The notes: a model not told the origin generated them from the sequence alone. Shown: positions 53,151-61,332, numbered from the stretch's first letter. The stretch: 64,000 bases of DNA from Alkalihalobacillus sp. LMS39 (GCF_022812285.1 NZ_CP093300.1:1240001-1304000); one strand, 5' to 3'. Translations and numbers: made by a program.

Positions 53151-53875
53151 GAACTACAAAATATCTTATGTCAGGTGGTTTGGCATTTTCTGAGGAAAAG
53201 GACATGGAAAAGTTGCGAAGGTTTTCGTTAAAAGGGTGGCATGTCAGTGACTTTACATTTATGGGGTATAAACTTGAAAAAGGACCGAAATCGGATTACA
53301 TTTACAGTGTCGATTATCGTTCACTTCAAGATAATGAAGCTGAGGAGTATTTTGACTTTTTTAACTCTACTGGGTGGAGTCATATTACTTCAGAAGGGAA
53401 TATGCACTTATTTCGTGCATTACCAGGGACTAAGCCGATATACAGTGATCGGGAGACCTTGGTTGAAAAGCATGCAAACTCAGGAGAGGCATTAAAATGG
53501 TTTGCCATTTCATTGTTTTTTATAACAGCACTTGTATGGGTAGGAACATTCATAAGCACAGGAACATTACAAACCGTTCTTAACATAACAGCTATTATGT
53601 TTAGCATCATTGCTATTCCAACTATTTGGACTGTAGTTACGATATACAATAATAAATGGAAGATAGAAGGTAGAAGTAGTGTAAACAAAATAATAAAAAT
53701 ACTACCATTTCTATTATTAGTTGCTGCTTTGATAATTTTGTTCGTTGTTGATGGCTCAAGTAATCCATTTTTTATTTTTCTCTATATGATAATTGGTGCT
53801 ATCGCATTTCCAACTGTGATATGGGTCATTATGTTTTTTTACCATATGTTTGTTGGGGAAAAGCAAAATATATAG
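53147..53875 (+). CDS. DUF2812 membrane protein, PadR partner
   Basis: 242 aa. N-terminal DUF2812 domain (about 1-105; EKDMEKLRRFSLKGWHVSDF, YSVDYRSL, YFDFFNSTGWSHITSEGNMHLF, LPGTKPIYSD) followed by four transmembrane helices (about 118-136, 143-165, 182-200, 207-232). The start overlaps the padR stop. Its molecular role is unknown; the link to PadR regulators suggests a response to membrane-active compounds. Confidence 0.9.
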   Translation: MRTTKYLMSGGLAFSEEKDMEKLRRFSLKGWHVSDFTFMGYKLEKGPKSDYIYSVDYRSLQDNEAEEYFDFFNSTGWSHITSEGNMHLFRALPGTKPIYSDRETLVEKHANSGEALKWFAISLFFITALVWVGTFISTGTLQTVLNITAIMFSIIAIPTIWTVVTIYNNKWKIEGRSSVNKIIKILPFLLLVAALIILFVVDGSSNPFFIFLYMIIGAIAFPTVIWVIMFFYHMFVGEKQNI

Positions 53876-53954
53876 ATTCCTAAACAATGTAGCAAAAAGG
53901 GATTTAATGTTAAAATGAAGGTGAATATGAGTGAATAAAAAAAGGGAGTTAACT

Positions 53955-54206
53955 ATGAAATTTTATTTTGCTGTGACTTACGAAGTTTGTGAACACAATG
54001 ATCTTTATTTAGATATGAATGAATATACTATTGATTCAGCTAAAGATTTAGATACCCAAATAAAAGAATTTGCAAAGATAGATGTTGCCCCAGTGGTAAA
54101 GGTTTACGAATCAAATACAAGTGATTGTAAAGACTTTAGTTTGTATAAAGAATATAATTTTAAGGAATTTGAATGCGGTTGTGACGGTCGTGAAGATTAT
54201 ATATGA
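53955..54206 (+). CDS. Hypothetical acidic protein, 83 aa
   Basis: MKFYFAVTYEVCEHNDLYLD...FKEFECGCDGREDYI, small, soluble and acidic, with several cysteines (one CGC pair near the end). AAAGGGAG precedes the ATG at 53955. The reading frame overlaps the earliest in-frame start of the next GNAT by 4 bp. No family recognised. Confidence 0.55.
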   Translation: MKFYFAVTYEVCEHNDLYLDMNEYTIDSAKDLDTQIKEFAKIDVAPVVKVYESNTSDCKDFSLYKEYNFKEFECGCDGREDYI

Positions 54207-54280
54207 TCTATAGAAAATTCTTCACGAATGTAATTAGCGGCGTTCCTCCCCTACATTTTTATTTCAAAAGGAATGATATT

Positions 54281-54823
54281 GTGATTTTGTCTAATAACTT
54301 ATTATTAAAACCGTTTACTTTGCCTGATGCAGATGATTTACTTCATTTTCAAACAAGTAATAAAGAATTCTTTGAAAAGTTCGCAATGGTGCGTCCAGAT
54401 TCATTTTATACACTTTTGCACCAACAAAGTTTAATAAAAAAATGGGAACAGGGTATTGAAAATGACACGGAGTATCAATATGGCATTTTTCAAAGGGAGA
54501 CAAATAATCTTATCGGTATAATCAGTTTATTTCAGGTGATGAGAGGCTCTCTTCAGAGTGCGTTTATAGGGTATTTTATTGATAAAGGCTATAACGGTAA
54601 GGGATACGGAACTGAAGCTGTAACATTATTAGTAAACTATGCTTTTGAGTCATTAAAATTACACCGAATTGAAGCAGGTGTTATGCCTCATAACATAGGA
54701 TCAATTCGTGTGTTAGAAAAGTCGGGATTCCACAAAGAAGGATTAGCTATTAAAAATGTAAAGATTAATGGGAAATGGGAAGACCATCAAGTATTGGCTA
54801 TTATAAATCCTGCTGATCTCTAG
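54281..54823 (+). CDS. GNAT family N-acetyltransferase (RimJ-like)
   Basis: 180 aa. Starts MILSNNLLLKPFTLPDADDLLHF, then IGIISLFQVMRGSLQSAFIGYFID, motif A GYNGKGYGTEAVTLL and HRIEAGVMPHNIGSIRVLEKSGFHKEG in the order of the ribosomal-protein-alanine acetyltransferase group. The GTG at 54281 with AAAGGA 8 nt upstream is preferred; the ATG at 54203 has no ribosome binding site and adds a non-homologous N-terminus. Confidence 0.85.
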   Translation: MILSNNLLLKPFTLPDADDLLHFQTSNKEFFEKFAMVRPDSFYTLLHQQSLIKKWEQGIENDTEYQYGIFQRETNNLIGIISLFQVMRGSLQSAFIGYFIDKGYNGKGYGTEAVTLLVNYAFESLKLHRIEAGVMPHNIGSIRVLEKSGFHKEGLAIKNVKINGKWEDHQVLAIINPADL

Positions 54824-54856
54824 TAGTGGAATGTTAAAATGTAGGGAGAGAACCAA

Positions 54857-55609
54857 ATGGAGTTAGGGAAGCCGATTGCTATAGGCAATACCGCGAAAAT
54901 CTATCATTCTCACAATAAAATCATAAAAGTGTTTAATGATTTTTTGCCAGATACGGAATCTATAAATGAAGCGAACAAGCAACAATATGCTTATACATGT
55001 GGACTTCCTGTACCTGAGGTTTTTGATGTTACTCAGATAAACGGAAACCAAGCAATTGTTATGGAGTATGTTGCGGGAGATACTTTAGGAGATTTGTTGT
55101 TTAAAGATAAAGAACGTGCAGAATATTACATGGATATTTCAGTCGATATGCAATTGGATATACATCGAATTATTCCTAATCCAGAAGTTATCGAACAAAT
55201 GTATGATAAATTATCTCGTCAAATAAAATCGGTCAGTCGACTTACTCAACAACAAAAGACAGGATTGTTAAAGAAATTAGATTCTTTTGCTTACGAGAGT
55301 AAGCTCTGTCATGGAGACTTTCATTTATATAATGTGATGAAGACTGACGATAATGTGGTCGTGATTGATTGGGTTGATGCGAGTGCCGGAGATGTTCGTG
55401 CGGATGTGTGTCGATCTTATCTTTTATATTCGCAAGTTTCAAGGGAACTTGCTGAAATGTACTTGCGGCTTTATTGTAAGAAAAGTGGCATGGGAAGGGA
55501 TGAGGTGTTTCAATGGGCCCCAGTTCTTGCTGGCGCTAGATTATCTGAACATGTTGCAACAGAGAATAGTGAGCGACTTTTGAAGATGATTAACGACTCT
55601 ATCTCATAA
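54857..55609 (+). CDS. Aminoglycoside phosphotransferase-family (APH) kinase-like protein
   Basis: 250 aa. Kinase-like fold: nucleotide loop IGNTAKIYHSHNKIIKVF (catalytic lysine region), hinge VMEYVAGDTLGDLL, catalytic loop LCHGDFHLYNVM (HGDxHxxN) and metal site VVIDWVDASAGD. The family phosphorylates antibiotics or small metabolites. AGGGAGAG precedes the ATG. Substrate unknown. A further APH-like gene lies at 58257. Confidence 0.9.
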   Translation: MELGKPIAIGNTAKIYHSHNKIIKVFNDFLPDTESINEANKQQYAYTCGLPVPEVFDVTQINGNQAIVMEYVAGDTLGDLLFKDKERAEYYMDISVDMQLDIHRIIPNPEVIEQMYDKLSRQIKSVSRLTQQQKTGLLKKLDSFAYESKLCHGDFHLYNVMKTDDNVVVIDWVDASAGDVRADVCRSYLLYSQVSRELAEMYLRLYCKKSGMGRDEVFQWAPVLAGARLSEHVATENSERLLKMINDSIS

Positions 55610-55683
55610 ATCGAGAAGCAGGGAGATGTGTCCAGCCTAATTTAGCATTACAATTAAGCTGGATCCTCCTATCAATATAATGA

Positions 55684-55998
55684 TTAAGAAACAAGCTTAA
55701 GCCCAACTGCTGCGCTTAACACCATCGCAATAAAAACAAGCCTTTTCCAATCTTTAGATTCTCCATATAATGTCATGCCTAAAATTGCTCCTCCAGATGC
55801 ACCAATACCAGTCCAAATCGCGTAGGCTGTCCCCATCGGTAAAGTTTGCATCGCGTAAGCAAGAAAGATAAAACTGAAACCAAATCCGAGAAGTAACAAA
55901 ATGAATGAGTGCCATTTTCGGTCGTGATGCAATTTATTAATCATGGCAACACCAAACATTTCACAGAGACCTGCAAAAATTAAAGAAATCCATGCCAT
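55684..55998 (-). CDS. ykkD: SMR-family guanidine exporter subunit YkkD
   Basis: 104 aa, four transmembrane helices of the small multidrug resistance type (AGLCEMFGVAMINKL with the membrane glutamate, TLPMGTAYAIWTGIGASGGAILGM as the signature). The second subunit of the pair: its start touches the ykkC stop by one base. Under a ykkC riboswitch it belongs to the guanidinium exporter (Gdx) group rather than to multidrug pumps. Confidence 0.92.
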   Translation of the reverse strand: MAWISLIFAGLCEMFGVAMINKLHHDRKWHSFILLLLGFGFSFIFLAYAMQTLPMGTAYAIWTGIGASGGAILGMTLYGESKDWKRLVFIAMVLSAAVGLKLVS

Positions 55999-56339
55999 TA
56001 GGCTTCACTACCTTCCTGGATCGTTTGTTTTGTCACTAATTTCAAACCGATAACTCCAGTTAATAAAAGAAGAACCAATAGGATCTTTTCTATTTTAAAT
56101 GGTTCACCGAAAAATAGAATTTCACTCATCACTGTTCCTGCAGTACCTAACCCAACAAAAATGGCATAGACGGTCCCTACCGGTAGTTTTTTACCAGCCA
56201 TAATTAGTAAATAAAAGCTAATAATGATTGCAATAATAGTACCGCTCCAAGTCCATACGTTATGAGCATGTTTTAAGCCAATCACCCAAAGAACTTCAAA
56301 GAAAGCAGCAACAAATACTTTCATCCAATCTAAATTCAT
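55998..56339 (-). CDS. ykkC: SMR-family guanidine exporter subunit YkkC
   Basis: 113 aa, four transmembrane helices. [15 protein letters not shown] carries the ion-coupling glutamate; [21 protein letters not shown] is the SMR/Gdx signature. Close in length and order to YkkC of B. subtilis. The ATG at 56339 with GGAGG 8 nt upstream is used. Exports guanidinium in exchange for protons as a heterodimer with YkkD; expression is controlled by the guanidine-I riboswitch in the leader. Confidence 0.93.
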   Translation of the reverse strand: MNLDWMKVFVAAFFEVLWVIGLKHAHNVWTWSGTIIAIIISFYLLIMAGKKLPVGTVYAIFVGLGTAGTVMSEILFFGEPFKIEKILLVLLLLTGVIGLKLVTKQTIQEGSEA

Positions 56340-56365
56340 GTACATAACCTCCAAGATAACTAAAA

Positions 56366-56490
56366 GTAAAAAAACCTAGAAGACCACTGTTAAACAGTAT
56401 CTCCCAGGCTTTTATCCTTCCGTGACACAGCAATGCTGTGAGTTTTCTCTCGGACCAGACCAACATATAAGTTGCGGAACCCTAGAAAAC
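56366..56490 (-). ncRNA. Guanidine-I (ykkC) riboswitch with terminator
   Basis: On the minus strand: CTAGGGTTCCG, CTGGTCCGAGAGAAAAC, ACGGAAGGATAAAAGCCTGG and GAGAT, the conserved blocks of the ykkC class 1 aptamer, in order and at the usual distances. It is followed by an alternative stem CCTGGGAGATACTG / CAGTGGTCTTCTAGG and seven T (56367-56373). Guanidine binding to the aptamer should prevent the terminator and switch on ykkCD. Confidence 0.95.
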
Positions 56491-56567
56491 CTTCTCATAT
56501 ACAATTACTATTCATTATACACACATCTTTATAACAATCAATATTAATTTGCTAGGAGTGAATCTAC

Positions 56568-57083
56568 ATGGAGATAGAGAAACCAATGATTACGAGAACA
56601 ATAGAGGTTGGTGGACTGACGAAACAGCAGTTAAGACAAAGGTTACAAGAGTTCTCTGTCCTGGTAAATGAATATGGAGAGAGATTGTTAGCGGATGAAA
56701 ACTTTATAACTTCAGAGAAAAAATATAAGGTGGAAACGGTAGAGCTAACGGTGCGTTCGCTTGGGTTTCCAGATGGAGCTACAATGCCTGACATTTATAA
56801 ACAAGCGGACGAACTTGGCTTGAAATTGTGTCCACTAGAGCTAGGACCTTACTTACGACTGCATTTGTTAGACCAGACAGAAGGGAATCTTGGGATTTCA
56901 TTACAAAATCAAGCTCCAACAGGTTCAATAACAGTAGCATCAAAGGTCTTATATGAAGACGATGATTTTCCGAAAGGGTTTTACCTTAGACGAATAGACG
57001 GTCAATTATGGCTACGTGGGTATATTGCGGATGATTTGCATATGTGGAATGCGAATGACTGTTTTGTTTTTTGTCTAACGTAA
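56568..57083 (+). CDS. Conserved Bacillus protein, 171 aa (often mislabelled helicase)
   Basis: MEIEKPMITRTIEVGGLTKQ, LTVRSLGFPDGATMPDIYKQ, LGLKLCPLELGPYLRLHLLDQ and FPKGFYLRRIDGQLWLRGYI. I know this type from Bacillus annotations, where it sometimes carries the name helicase, but there are no Walker or helicase motifs here. Soluble, no signal peptide. TAGGAGTG lies 8 nt before the ATG. Function unknown. Confidence 0.75.
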   Translation: MEIEKPMITRTIEVGGLTKQQLRQRLQEFSVLVNEYGERLLADENFITSEKKYKVETVELTVRSLGFPDGATMPDIYKQADELGLKLCPLELGPYLRLHLLDQTEGNLGISLQNQAPTGSITVASKVLYEDDDFPKGFYLRRIDGQLWLRGYIADDLHMWNANDCFVFCLT

Positions 57084-57146
57084 AAAAAGAGATTGACAGA
57101 TTTCTTCACTATATATAATAAGGAAAATTTAAACAATAAAAACACA

Positions 57147-57380
57147 ATGACTGGGAGTAGTAAGGAGACATTTTTTGCAGAGAGAGCTGTCGGTTGGTGA
57201 AAGACAGTCAAAAACAATCCCCAACTCGCCCATGAGTGGTAAGGCTGATAGTAGGTCTTAACGGGTGACTTCCGTAATCGGTTAGAAGTGGATTTGGATG
57301 TGTTAAACTACAAATCAAAAAGAGTGGTACCACGGGGGTAAAGCCTGTCGTCTCTTATGAGATGATGGGCTTTCTTATTG
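57147..57380 (+). ncRNA. T-box leader without a downstream target gene (probably proline)
   Basis: The T-box sequence AGAGTGGTACCACGG lies at 57321-57335, followed by the terminator AAAGCC-GTC-TCTC / GAGA-GAT-GGCTTT with TCTTATTG. Stem I is complete: GGGAGTAGTAAGGAGAC on the 5' side, AGAGAG and CTGTCGGTTGGTGAAAGACAG at the distal end. The specifier side reads CAATCCCCAACTCGCCC; the codon is either CCC or CCA depending on the exact helix end, both proline. Such leaders sense uncharged tRNA in front of amino-acid genes. Here no aminoacyl-tRNA synthetase or biosynthetic gene follows. Confidence 0.88.
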
Positions 57381-57484
57381 TTTAACGGAAACTATAACAT
57401 AGTCGACCTGTGGATCAATTGCGCTTGTATATTCTTAGAATGAATTAGGGGTTTTGGTGCTGTGAGACAAGCGATATTGTTGTT

Positions 57485-57680
57485 TAGGTACGTAAGCGGC
57501 CATGAAAACCGTTATCTGTGAACATGGCTAGCGTTTTGGAACGTTGGTGGCCACAGGAGCCGTTATTCATAATATATCGCTAGAAATAGAGTGGCTTTTG
57601 CGTGAATAAGCGCTCCTGTGGCCGCTAAAAAACGGAAACCCGTATCATGTTCACAAATAACGGCTGCTCTGACCGCAAAA
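57485..57680 (+). repeat. Second four-arm inverted-repeat element
   Basis: Outer arms: GCGGCCATGAAAACCGTTAT.TGTGAACATG (57490-57523) against CATGTTCACA.ATAACGGCTGCTCTGACCGC (57647-57678). Inner arms: GGTGGCCACAGGAGCCGTTATTCAT (about 57546-57571) against GTGAATAAGCGCTCCTGTGGCCGC (about 57601-57626). The plan (outer, inner, inner', outer') is that of the eleven GGACATCTGTTCCG elements but with unrelated sequence. No open frame inside. Confidence 0.8.
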
Positions 57681-57811
57681 ATGAGAGAGGTGGAAAAATC
57701 CAAAAAGAATATTGGATTTAGGGTGTGGATGGAGCTTGCTGTTTTCGGTGGTGTAAAATAGGAATTACGTTAGTTTTATAGAGTATATGATGGATTGAGG
57801 TGAGGATTTCG

Positions 57812-57955
57812 TTGTTCATTTTTCTAGGTATGATTATCATTTTGGTAGTGTGTGTCTTGGAGTCTTCTAAATTACAAAAACAAAATGACAAACTGATTGA
57901 ACAAAACTATCAGATTATTACATTGTTAGATGAAATCAAGAAACAAAAAAGTTAA
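57812..57955 (+). CDS. Small membrane-anchored coiled-coil peptide, 47 aa
   Basis: TTG start after GAGGTGAGG; FIFLGMIIILVVCVLESSKLQ is one transmembrane segment, followed by a charged helix (KQNDKLIEQNYQIITLLDEI) with heptad character. The layout resembles the 49-aa product at 30450-30599. Function unknown. Confidence 0.55.
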   Translation: MFIFLGMIIILVVCVLESSKLQKQNDKLIEQNYQIITLLDEIKKQKS

Positions 57956-58256
57956 GATTTTCCTTTACATAGTTGGAAATCGTTGGTACTATCTAACCAA
58001 GAGATGTAAAGAAAGGGGAATCGATAGGACACATGTGGAATACCTTGAACTGATGATGTAATTGGATAATGACAGCTATGGTCCTTTATAACAGGATGCG
58101 TTTCTTTGTCAATCTTAAATCATTCAAGGGATACATGGTGTGGACAATTTCATTCCCATTACCAAGCAGATACCGTTGTGTGTCTGCTTTTTATTTATGG
58201 AAAAAATATATCTCTATTGCCACTCTCATAGAGTCCCTATATTGGGGGAATTCGTA
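57956..58256. other. Intergenic region with a hairpin and terminator
   Basis: CTTTACAT / ATGTAAAG (57961-58010, long loop) and a terminator AAGCAGATAC / GTCTGCTT with TTTTTATTT (58164-58193). The open frame that continues upstream from the kinase-like gene through this region is not supported by composition or by a ribosome binding site. Confidence 0.5.
58164..58193 (+). terminator. Terminator before the kinase-like gene
   Basis: AAGCAGATAC CGTTGTGT GTCTGCTT, then TTTATTT. It probably ends the transcript of the 47-aa peptide, or acts in the leader of the next gene. Confidence 0.65.
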
Positions 58257-59054
58257 ATGAAAAGTTATGACGAAAATGAAGAAAAGCTTACAGGTGGGAA
58301 TGTCTCAACTGTTTATCGAGTCGGAAATACGGTTCGACGTGAGCTAAAGAATGAAAGTGCTAGTATTCATAAATTATTGCAGCATTTAGAAAGTAATGGT
58401 TTTAATTTTGCTCCGAAATTTAGAGGGATTGATGAAAAAAATAGAGAAATCCTTTCCTATATTGACGGGGACGCTGGTCATTATCCTTTAAAAACATATA
58501 TGTGGTCTCCTGATGTTTTAAGAGAGATAGCAAAAATGCTCCGAGAATACCATGATGCTGTTAGTGATTTTCCGCGATTACATGAGTGGAAACCAATGGA
58601 GAATACGCCCGGACCAATCGAGGTTGTATGTCACAATGATTTTGCTATATATAACATTATTTTTAAGCATGAAAAGCCAGTCGGCATTATTGATTTTGAC
58701 CTTGCTGCTCCCGGTCCACGACTATGGGATATTGCCTATACTCTTTACACTTGTGTTCCGTTGAGTAGGCTTTATCATACTGAACAAGGTGAGGCGGTTT
58801 TTTATGATCCGTTAAAGGATGCGGCCAGGATAAGACAACGTGTTGCGTTATTTTTTGAAGCTTACGGGATAAAAGGGATGGAAAAAGGTTTTTTACAAAT
58901 GGTATTGCTACGAGTAGAAGGACTATGCAAATACATGATAAAAAGAGCGAGTGAAGGTGATGTTGCTTTTCAAAAGATGATTGATGACGGACATCTTGAA
59001 CATTATCAAAAGGAATTGCTATTCATTCGTGAATATGGGAGAGAATGGGTTTAA
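58257..59054 (+). CDS. Phosphotransferase-family (APH) kinase-like protein
   Basis: 265 aa. LTGGNVSTVYRVGNTVRRE (nucleotide loop), ILSYIDGDAGHYPL (hinge), EVVCHNDFAIYNIIF (catalytic loop with HNDxxxxN in place of HGDxxxxN) and GIIDFDLAAPGPRLWDIAY (metal site). The pattern CHND...DFD.A.PGPR-WD-A is that of a common Bacillus aminoglycoside-phosphotransferase-like group. The ATG at 58257 has GGGGGAA 6-7 nt upstream. Substrate unknown. Confidence 0.9.
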   Translation: MKSYDENEEKLTGGNVSTVYRVGNTVRRELKNESASIHKLLQHLESNGFNFAPKFRGIDEKNREILSYIDGDAGHYPLKTYMWSPDVLREIAKMLREYHDAVSDFPRLHEWKPMENTPGPIEVVCHNDFAIYNIIFKHEKPVGIIDFDLAAPGPRLWDIAYTLYTCVPLSRLYHTEQGEAVFYDPLKDAARIRQRVALFFEAYGIKGMEKGFLQMVLLRVEGLCKYMIKRASEGDVAFQKMIDDGHLEHYQKELLFIREYGREWV

Positions 59055-59431
59055 TAGGGTGTAAATGTTCATAATGTAAATATTGAAAAATGGTATATGT
59101 AACAAAGGAAGCTTGGGGAATCCAAGCTTTTTTTACGTTTATTGGTTGGAATAACGTAATTCCTTCTGAACCACTCTTCTGTAGATAGAATAGACTTCTA
59201 TACTTCCATTCCTAACGTCCATTTTATTAAAGGTGGACAAATATAGCATCGGACAGCCTCATATTTAAGATAGAAACCTATCATATGCATAACAATACTA
59301 TTAGAAAACAGTAGCATTTAACTATAATAATCTTTCTAATTGCCCTTCTTAGAATAAATTATACACTCGTCCAATCATATATCTGAAATATACATAAAAT
59401 ATAGCAACCTCAAGTAAAGGAGGTGTTAAAT
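59055..59431. other. Intergenic region
   Basis: A terminator at 59109-59135 ends the kinase-like gene. The remaining 300 bp are AT-rich and must contain the promoter of the YjcZ gene; a sporulation-type promoter could be expected but is not recognisable by eye. Confidence 0.4.
59109..59135 (+). terminator. Terminator of the kinase-like gene
   Basis: Perfect stem AAGCTTGG / CCAAGCTT with a 5-nt loop, followed by TTTTTAC. Confidence 0.85.
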
Positions 59432-59530
59432 ATGAGTGGATGTACAAAAGGTTCAAGTTTTACACTAATCGTTGTGCTGTTTATCCTTTTAGTTATCGTT
59501 GGTGCTTGTTGTTGGTACGGCGGTTATTAA
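59432..59530 (+). CDS. YjcZ family sporulation peptide
   Basis: 32 aa: MSGCTKGSSFTLIVVLFILL followed by VIVGACCWYGGY. The order (short Gly/Ser start, ALIVVLFILLVIVG core, aromatic-glycine end) is that of the YjcZ/SscA-like small hydrophobic proteins of Bacillus spores. AAAGGAGGTG lies 7 nt before the ATG. The two adjacent cysteines and the one near the start are unusual for the family. Indicates a sporulating host. Confidence 0.85.
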   Translation: MSGCTKGSSFTLIVVLFILLVIVGACCWYGGY

Positions 59531-59550
59531 TTTAACTAGGTTTTTAAACA

Positions 59551-59580
59551 AAGCAGGCTACTATAGTAGTCTGCTTTATC
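59551..59580 (+). terminator. Terminator of the YjcZ gene
   Basis: AAGCAGGCTACTA / TAGTAGTCTGCTT (one mismatch), no loop besides the centre, then TATC; T-tract is weak. Confidence 0.6.
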
Positions 59581-59676
59581 TAGGTATTCTTTTTATATAA
59601 TAAAAAATAAATCCTTGGGATAAATTGGTAAATTGTGCTATATTATAAAGATGTTAATGTGAAAGGTTGTGTTTAT

Positions 59677-59988
59677 TTGGAAAGCAACGAGGCTACGCAA
59701 AAGAAGTACGGTTTGATTAGTTATTTCGCCCTTGCTGTTGGGGTTATTTGTTTTTTCATTGTTTTTGTAACACCAACAAGAATAGCGAATATAGGAAATG
59801 GATTTGGAGATATTATTACGTTTTTGCTAACAGGGATTGGTATCGTCCTAGCAATCATTGGGTTAGTAAAGAAAACAGAGAAAAATGTCATTCCTGTGAT
59901 TGCTTTACTCCTTTCCTCGTCCTTCTTTATCTTTTGGATCATCACAATTATTTTATTGTTTACGGGACAAATTGAATTTTGGCCTTAG
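59677..59988 (+). CDS. Small membrane protein, 103 aa
   Basis: Hydrophilic start (ESNEATQKKYG) and three transmembrane helices (about 13-33, 44-63, 70-92) with the loop TPTRIANIGNGFGD. The TTG at 59677 with AAAGG 9 nt upstream is chosen. The layout resembles small DUF4064/DUF6142-like membrane proteins, without certainty. Confidence 0.6.
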   Translation: MESNEATQKKYGLISYFALAVGVICFFIVFVTPTRIANIGNGFGDIITFLLTGIGIVLAIIGLVKKTEKNVIPVIALLLSSSFFIFWIITIILLFTGQIEFWP

Positions 59989-60028
59989 GGTTTCTTGAAA
60001 CGTAGAGGATTTTTAGGAGGTTTTAAAG

Positions 60029-60813
60029 ATGACTATTTTATATGATAACATTGGTTTAACCTATGATTCTACTCGTCAAGCTGACACTGAAATAACAAGA
60101 CGATTACGGAATCATCTGCAAGTTTCTAACCAAAGTAAAGTACTTGATGTAGCATGTGGTACTGGAAATTATACGGTTGCATTAGAAAACACCGGTTTAC
60201 AGATGAGTGGAATGGATGTATCAAAAGAAATGCTTAATAAAGCAAGACACAAATCAACATCAATCCATTGGCAAGAAGGTGATGTGAAGGAACTTCCTTT
60301 TGAAAGTGATCACTTTGATGGTGTAACGTGCACATTAGCCATCCATCACTTTAATGACCTTTTACCGTCATTTCAAGAGATGTTTAGAGTACTGAATAAA
60401 GGGAGATTGGTCATTTTCACATCTTCCCCTGAACAGATGAATCAATATTGGCTTAACGAATATTTTCCAAAAGCGATAGCAGATTCGGCTAAACAAATGC
60501 CTTCATTATCTTTAGTGAATGACCGATTAGAAAAAGCCGGTTTCAGAATTATTGGCCATGAACATTTTTAATACAACCGGATTTACAAGATTTTTTTCTC
60601 TATAGCGGAAAGTATGAGCCAAGAATGTATCTAGATGAAAATGTAAGATCAGGAATATCAACTTTTGCAAATTTAGCTTCAAAGGAAGAAGTTGAGGACG
60701 GGTGCAAACAATTAAAAAGGGATCTTGAAACGAATGAGATAGATAACGTTTTGAAGCGGTATAAGAGTGATTTAGGTGACTATGTGTTTGTCATTGCAGA
60801 GAAGAAGAAGTAG
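60029..60813 (+). pseudogene. SAM-dependent methyltransferase gene with a frameshift in a T-run
   Basis: Frame 1 (60029-60571): VLDVACGTGNYTVALE, GMDVSKEMLNKA, FDGVTCTLAIHHF, LVIFTSSPEQ, ending IIGHEHF and TAA. Inserting one T into the T5 run at 60565-60569 restores LIQPDLQDFFLYSGKYEPRM and runs on into the frame that ends at 60813 (YLDENVRSGISTFANLA...DYVFVIAEKKK). The joined product of about 261 aa has normal methyltransferase length. AGGAGG lies 8 nt before the ATG. A homopolymer slip (real mutation, phase variation or sequencing error) is the simplest reading. Confidence 0.85.
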
Positions 60814-60828
60814 GTTAAAGTGAAGTGC

Positions 60829-60834
60829 TATAAT
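60829..60834 (+). promoter_or_regulatory. Extended -10 promoter box
   Basis: TGCTATAAT (extended -10, TATAAT at 60829-60834), 34 bp before the start codon of the 154-aa protein. Confidence 0.5.
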
Positions 60835-60867
60835 TGAAATGATAAAATAAGAAAGATGGTGTTTTAG

Positions 60868-61332
60868 ATGATTCTATTAAATGGGATCAGCGGGTTTAAT
60901 GTTTCTGATGATAAAACCGTAGATGGTGTCCAATTTAAAAGTCTATGTAAATCCATTGTGTTGAACTTAGGTGGGAGTGTTCTATCATTTAAAGACCCAA
61001 AGGTAGCACAAAATTATTATTATGCAGAGATAGAAATTAGTGATGAAAAATTATACATATTAATTAATGGACATTACCCTTTTATTGCATTTGCTTCATC
61101 AGGAATACCAGGGGATATTACATTTGTTGATAATGAACAATTGGCAAAATGCTTTGAGCAATATTATAGAATCTTATATTCATATGAGTTAGAAGAGCCA
61201 TTAAGGGTAAAACAACCAAAAGGAAATATCTTGATTGGAATTGAAAATGAACTGAATGGTGCGGAATTAGTGAATGTGAAACATTGGCAGCCCAAACGAG
61301 TTGGAGATATTGTTTTTAATTACTGGGACTAG
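60868..61332 (+). CDS. Hypothetical protein, 154 aa
   Basis: Soluble, alpha/beta, starting MILLNGISGFNVSDDKTVDG; central SDEKLYILINGHYPFIAFAS and C-terminal GAELVNVKHWQPKRVGDIVFNYWD. The end has a pattern (VKHWQP...GDIVFNYWD) seen in small uncharacterised Firmicutes proteins. GATGGTG precedes the ATG. Function unknown. Confidence 0.6.
   Translation: MILLNGISGFNVSDDKTVDGVQFKSLCKSIVLNLGGSVLSFKDPKVAQNYYYAEIEISDEKLYILINGHYPFIAFASSGIPGDITFVDNEQLAKCFEQYYRILYSYELEEPLRVKQPKGNILIGIENELNGAELVNVKHWQPKRVGDIVFNYWD

Noticed and set aside
56568-57083. Helicase annotation for the 171-aa protein
   Set aside because: No Walker A/B or other helicase motif is present; the name seems to be a propagated label.
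58140-58256. N-terminal extension of the kinase-like protein at 58257
   Set aside because: It runs through a terminator hairpin and shows no homology-like pattern; GGGGGAA marks the ATG at 58257.
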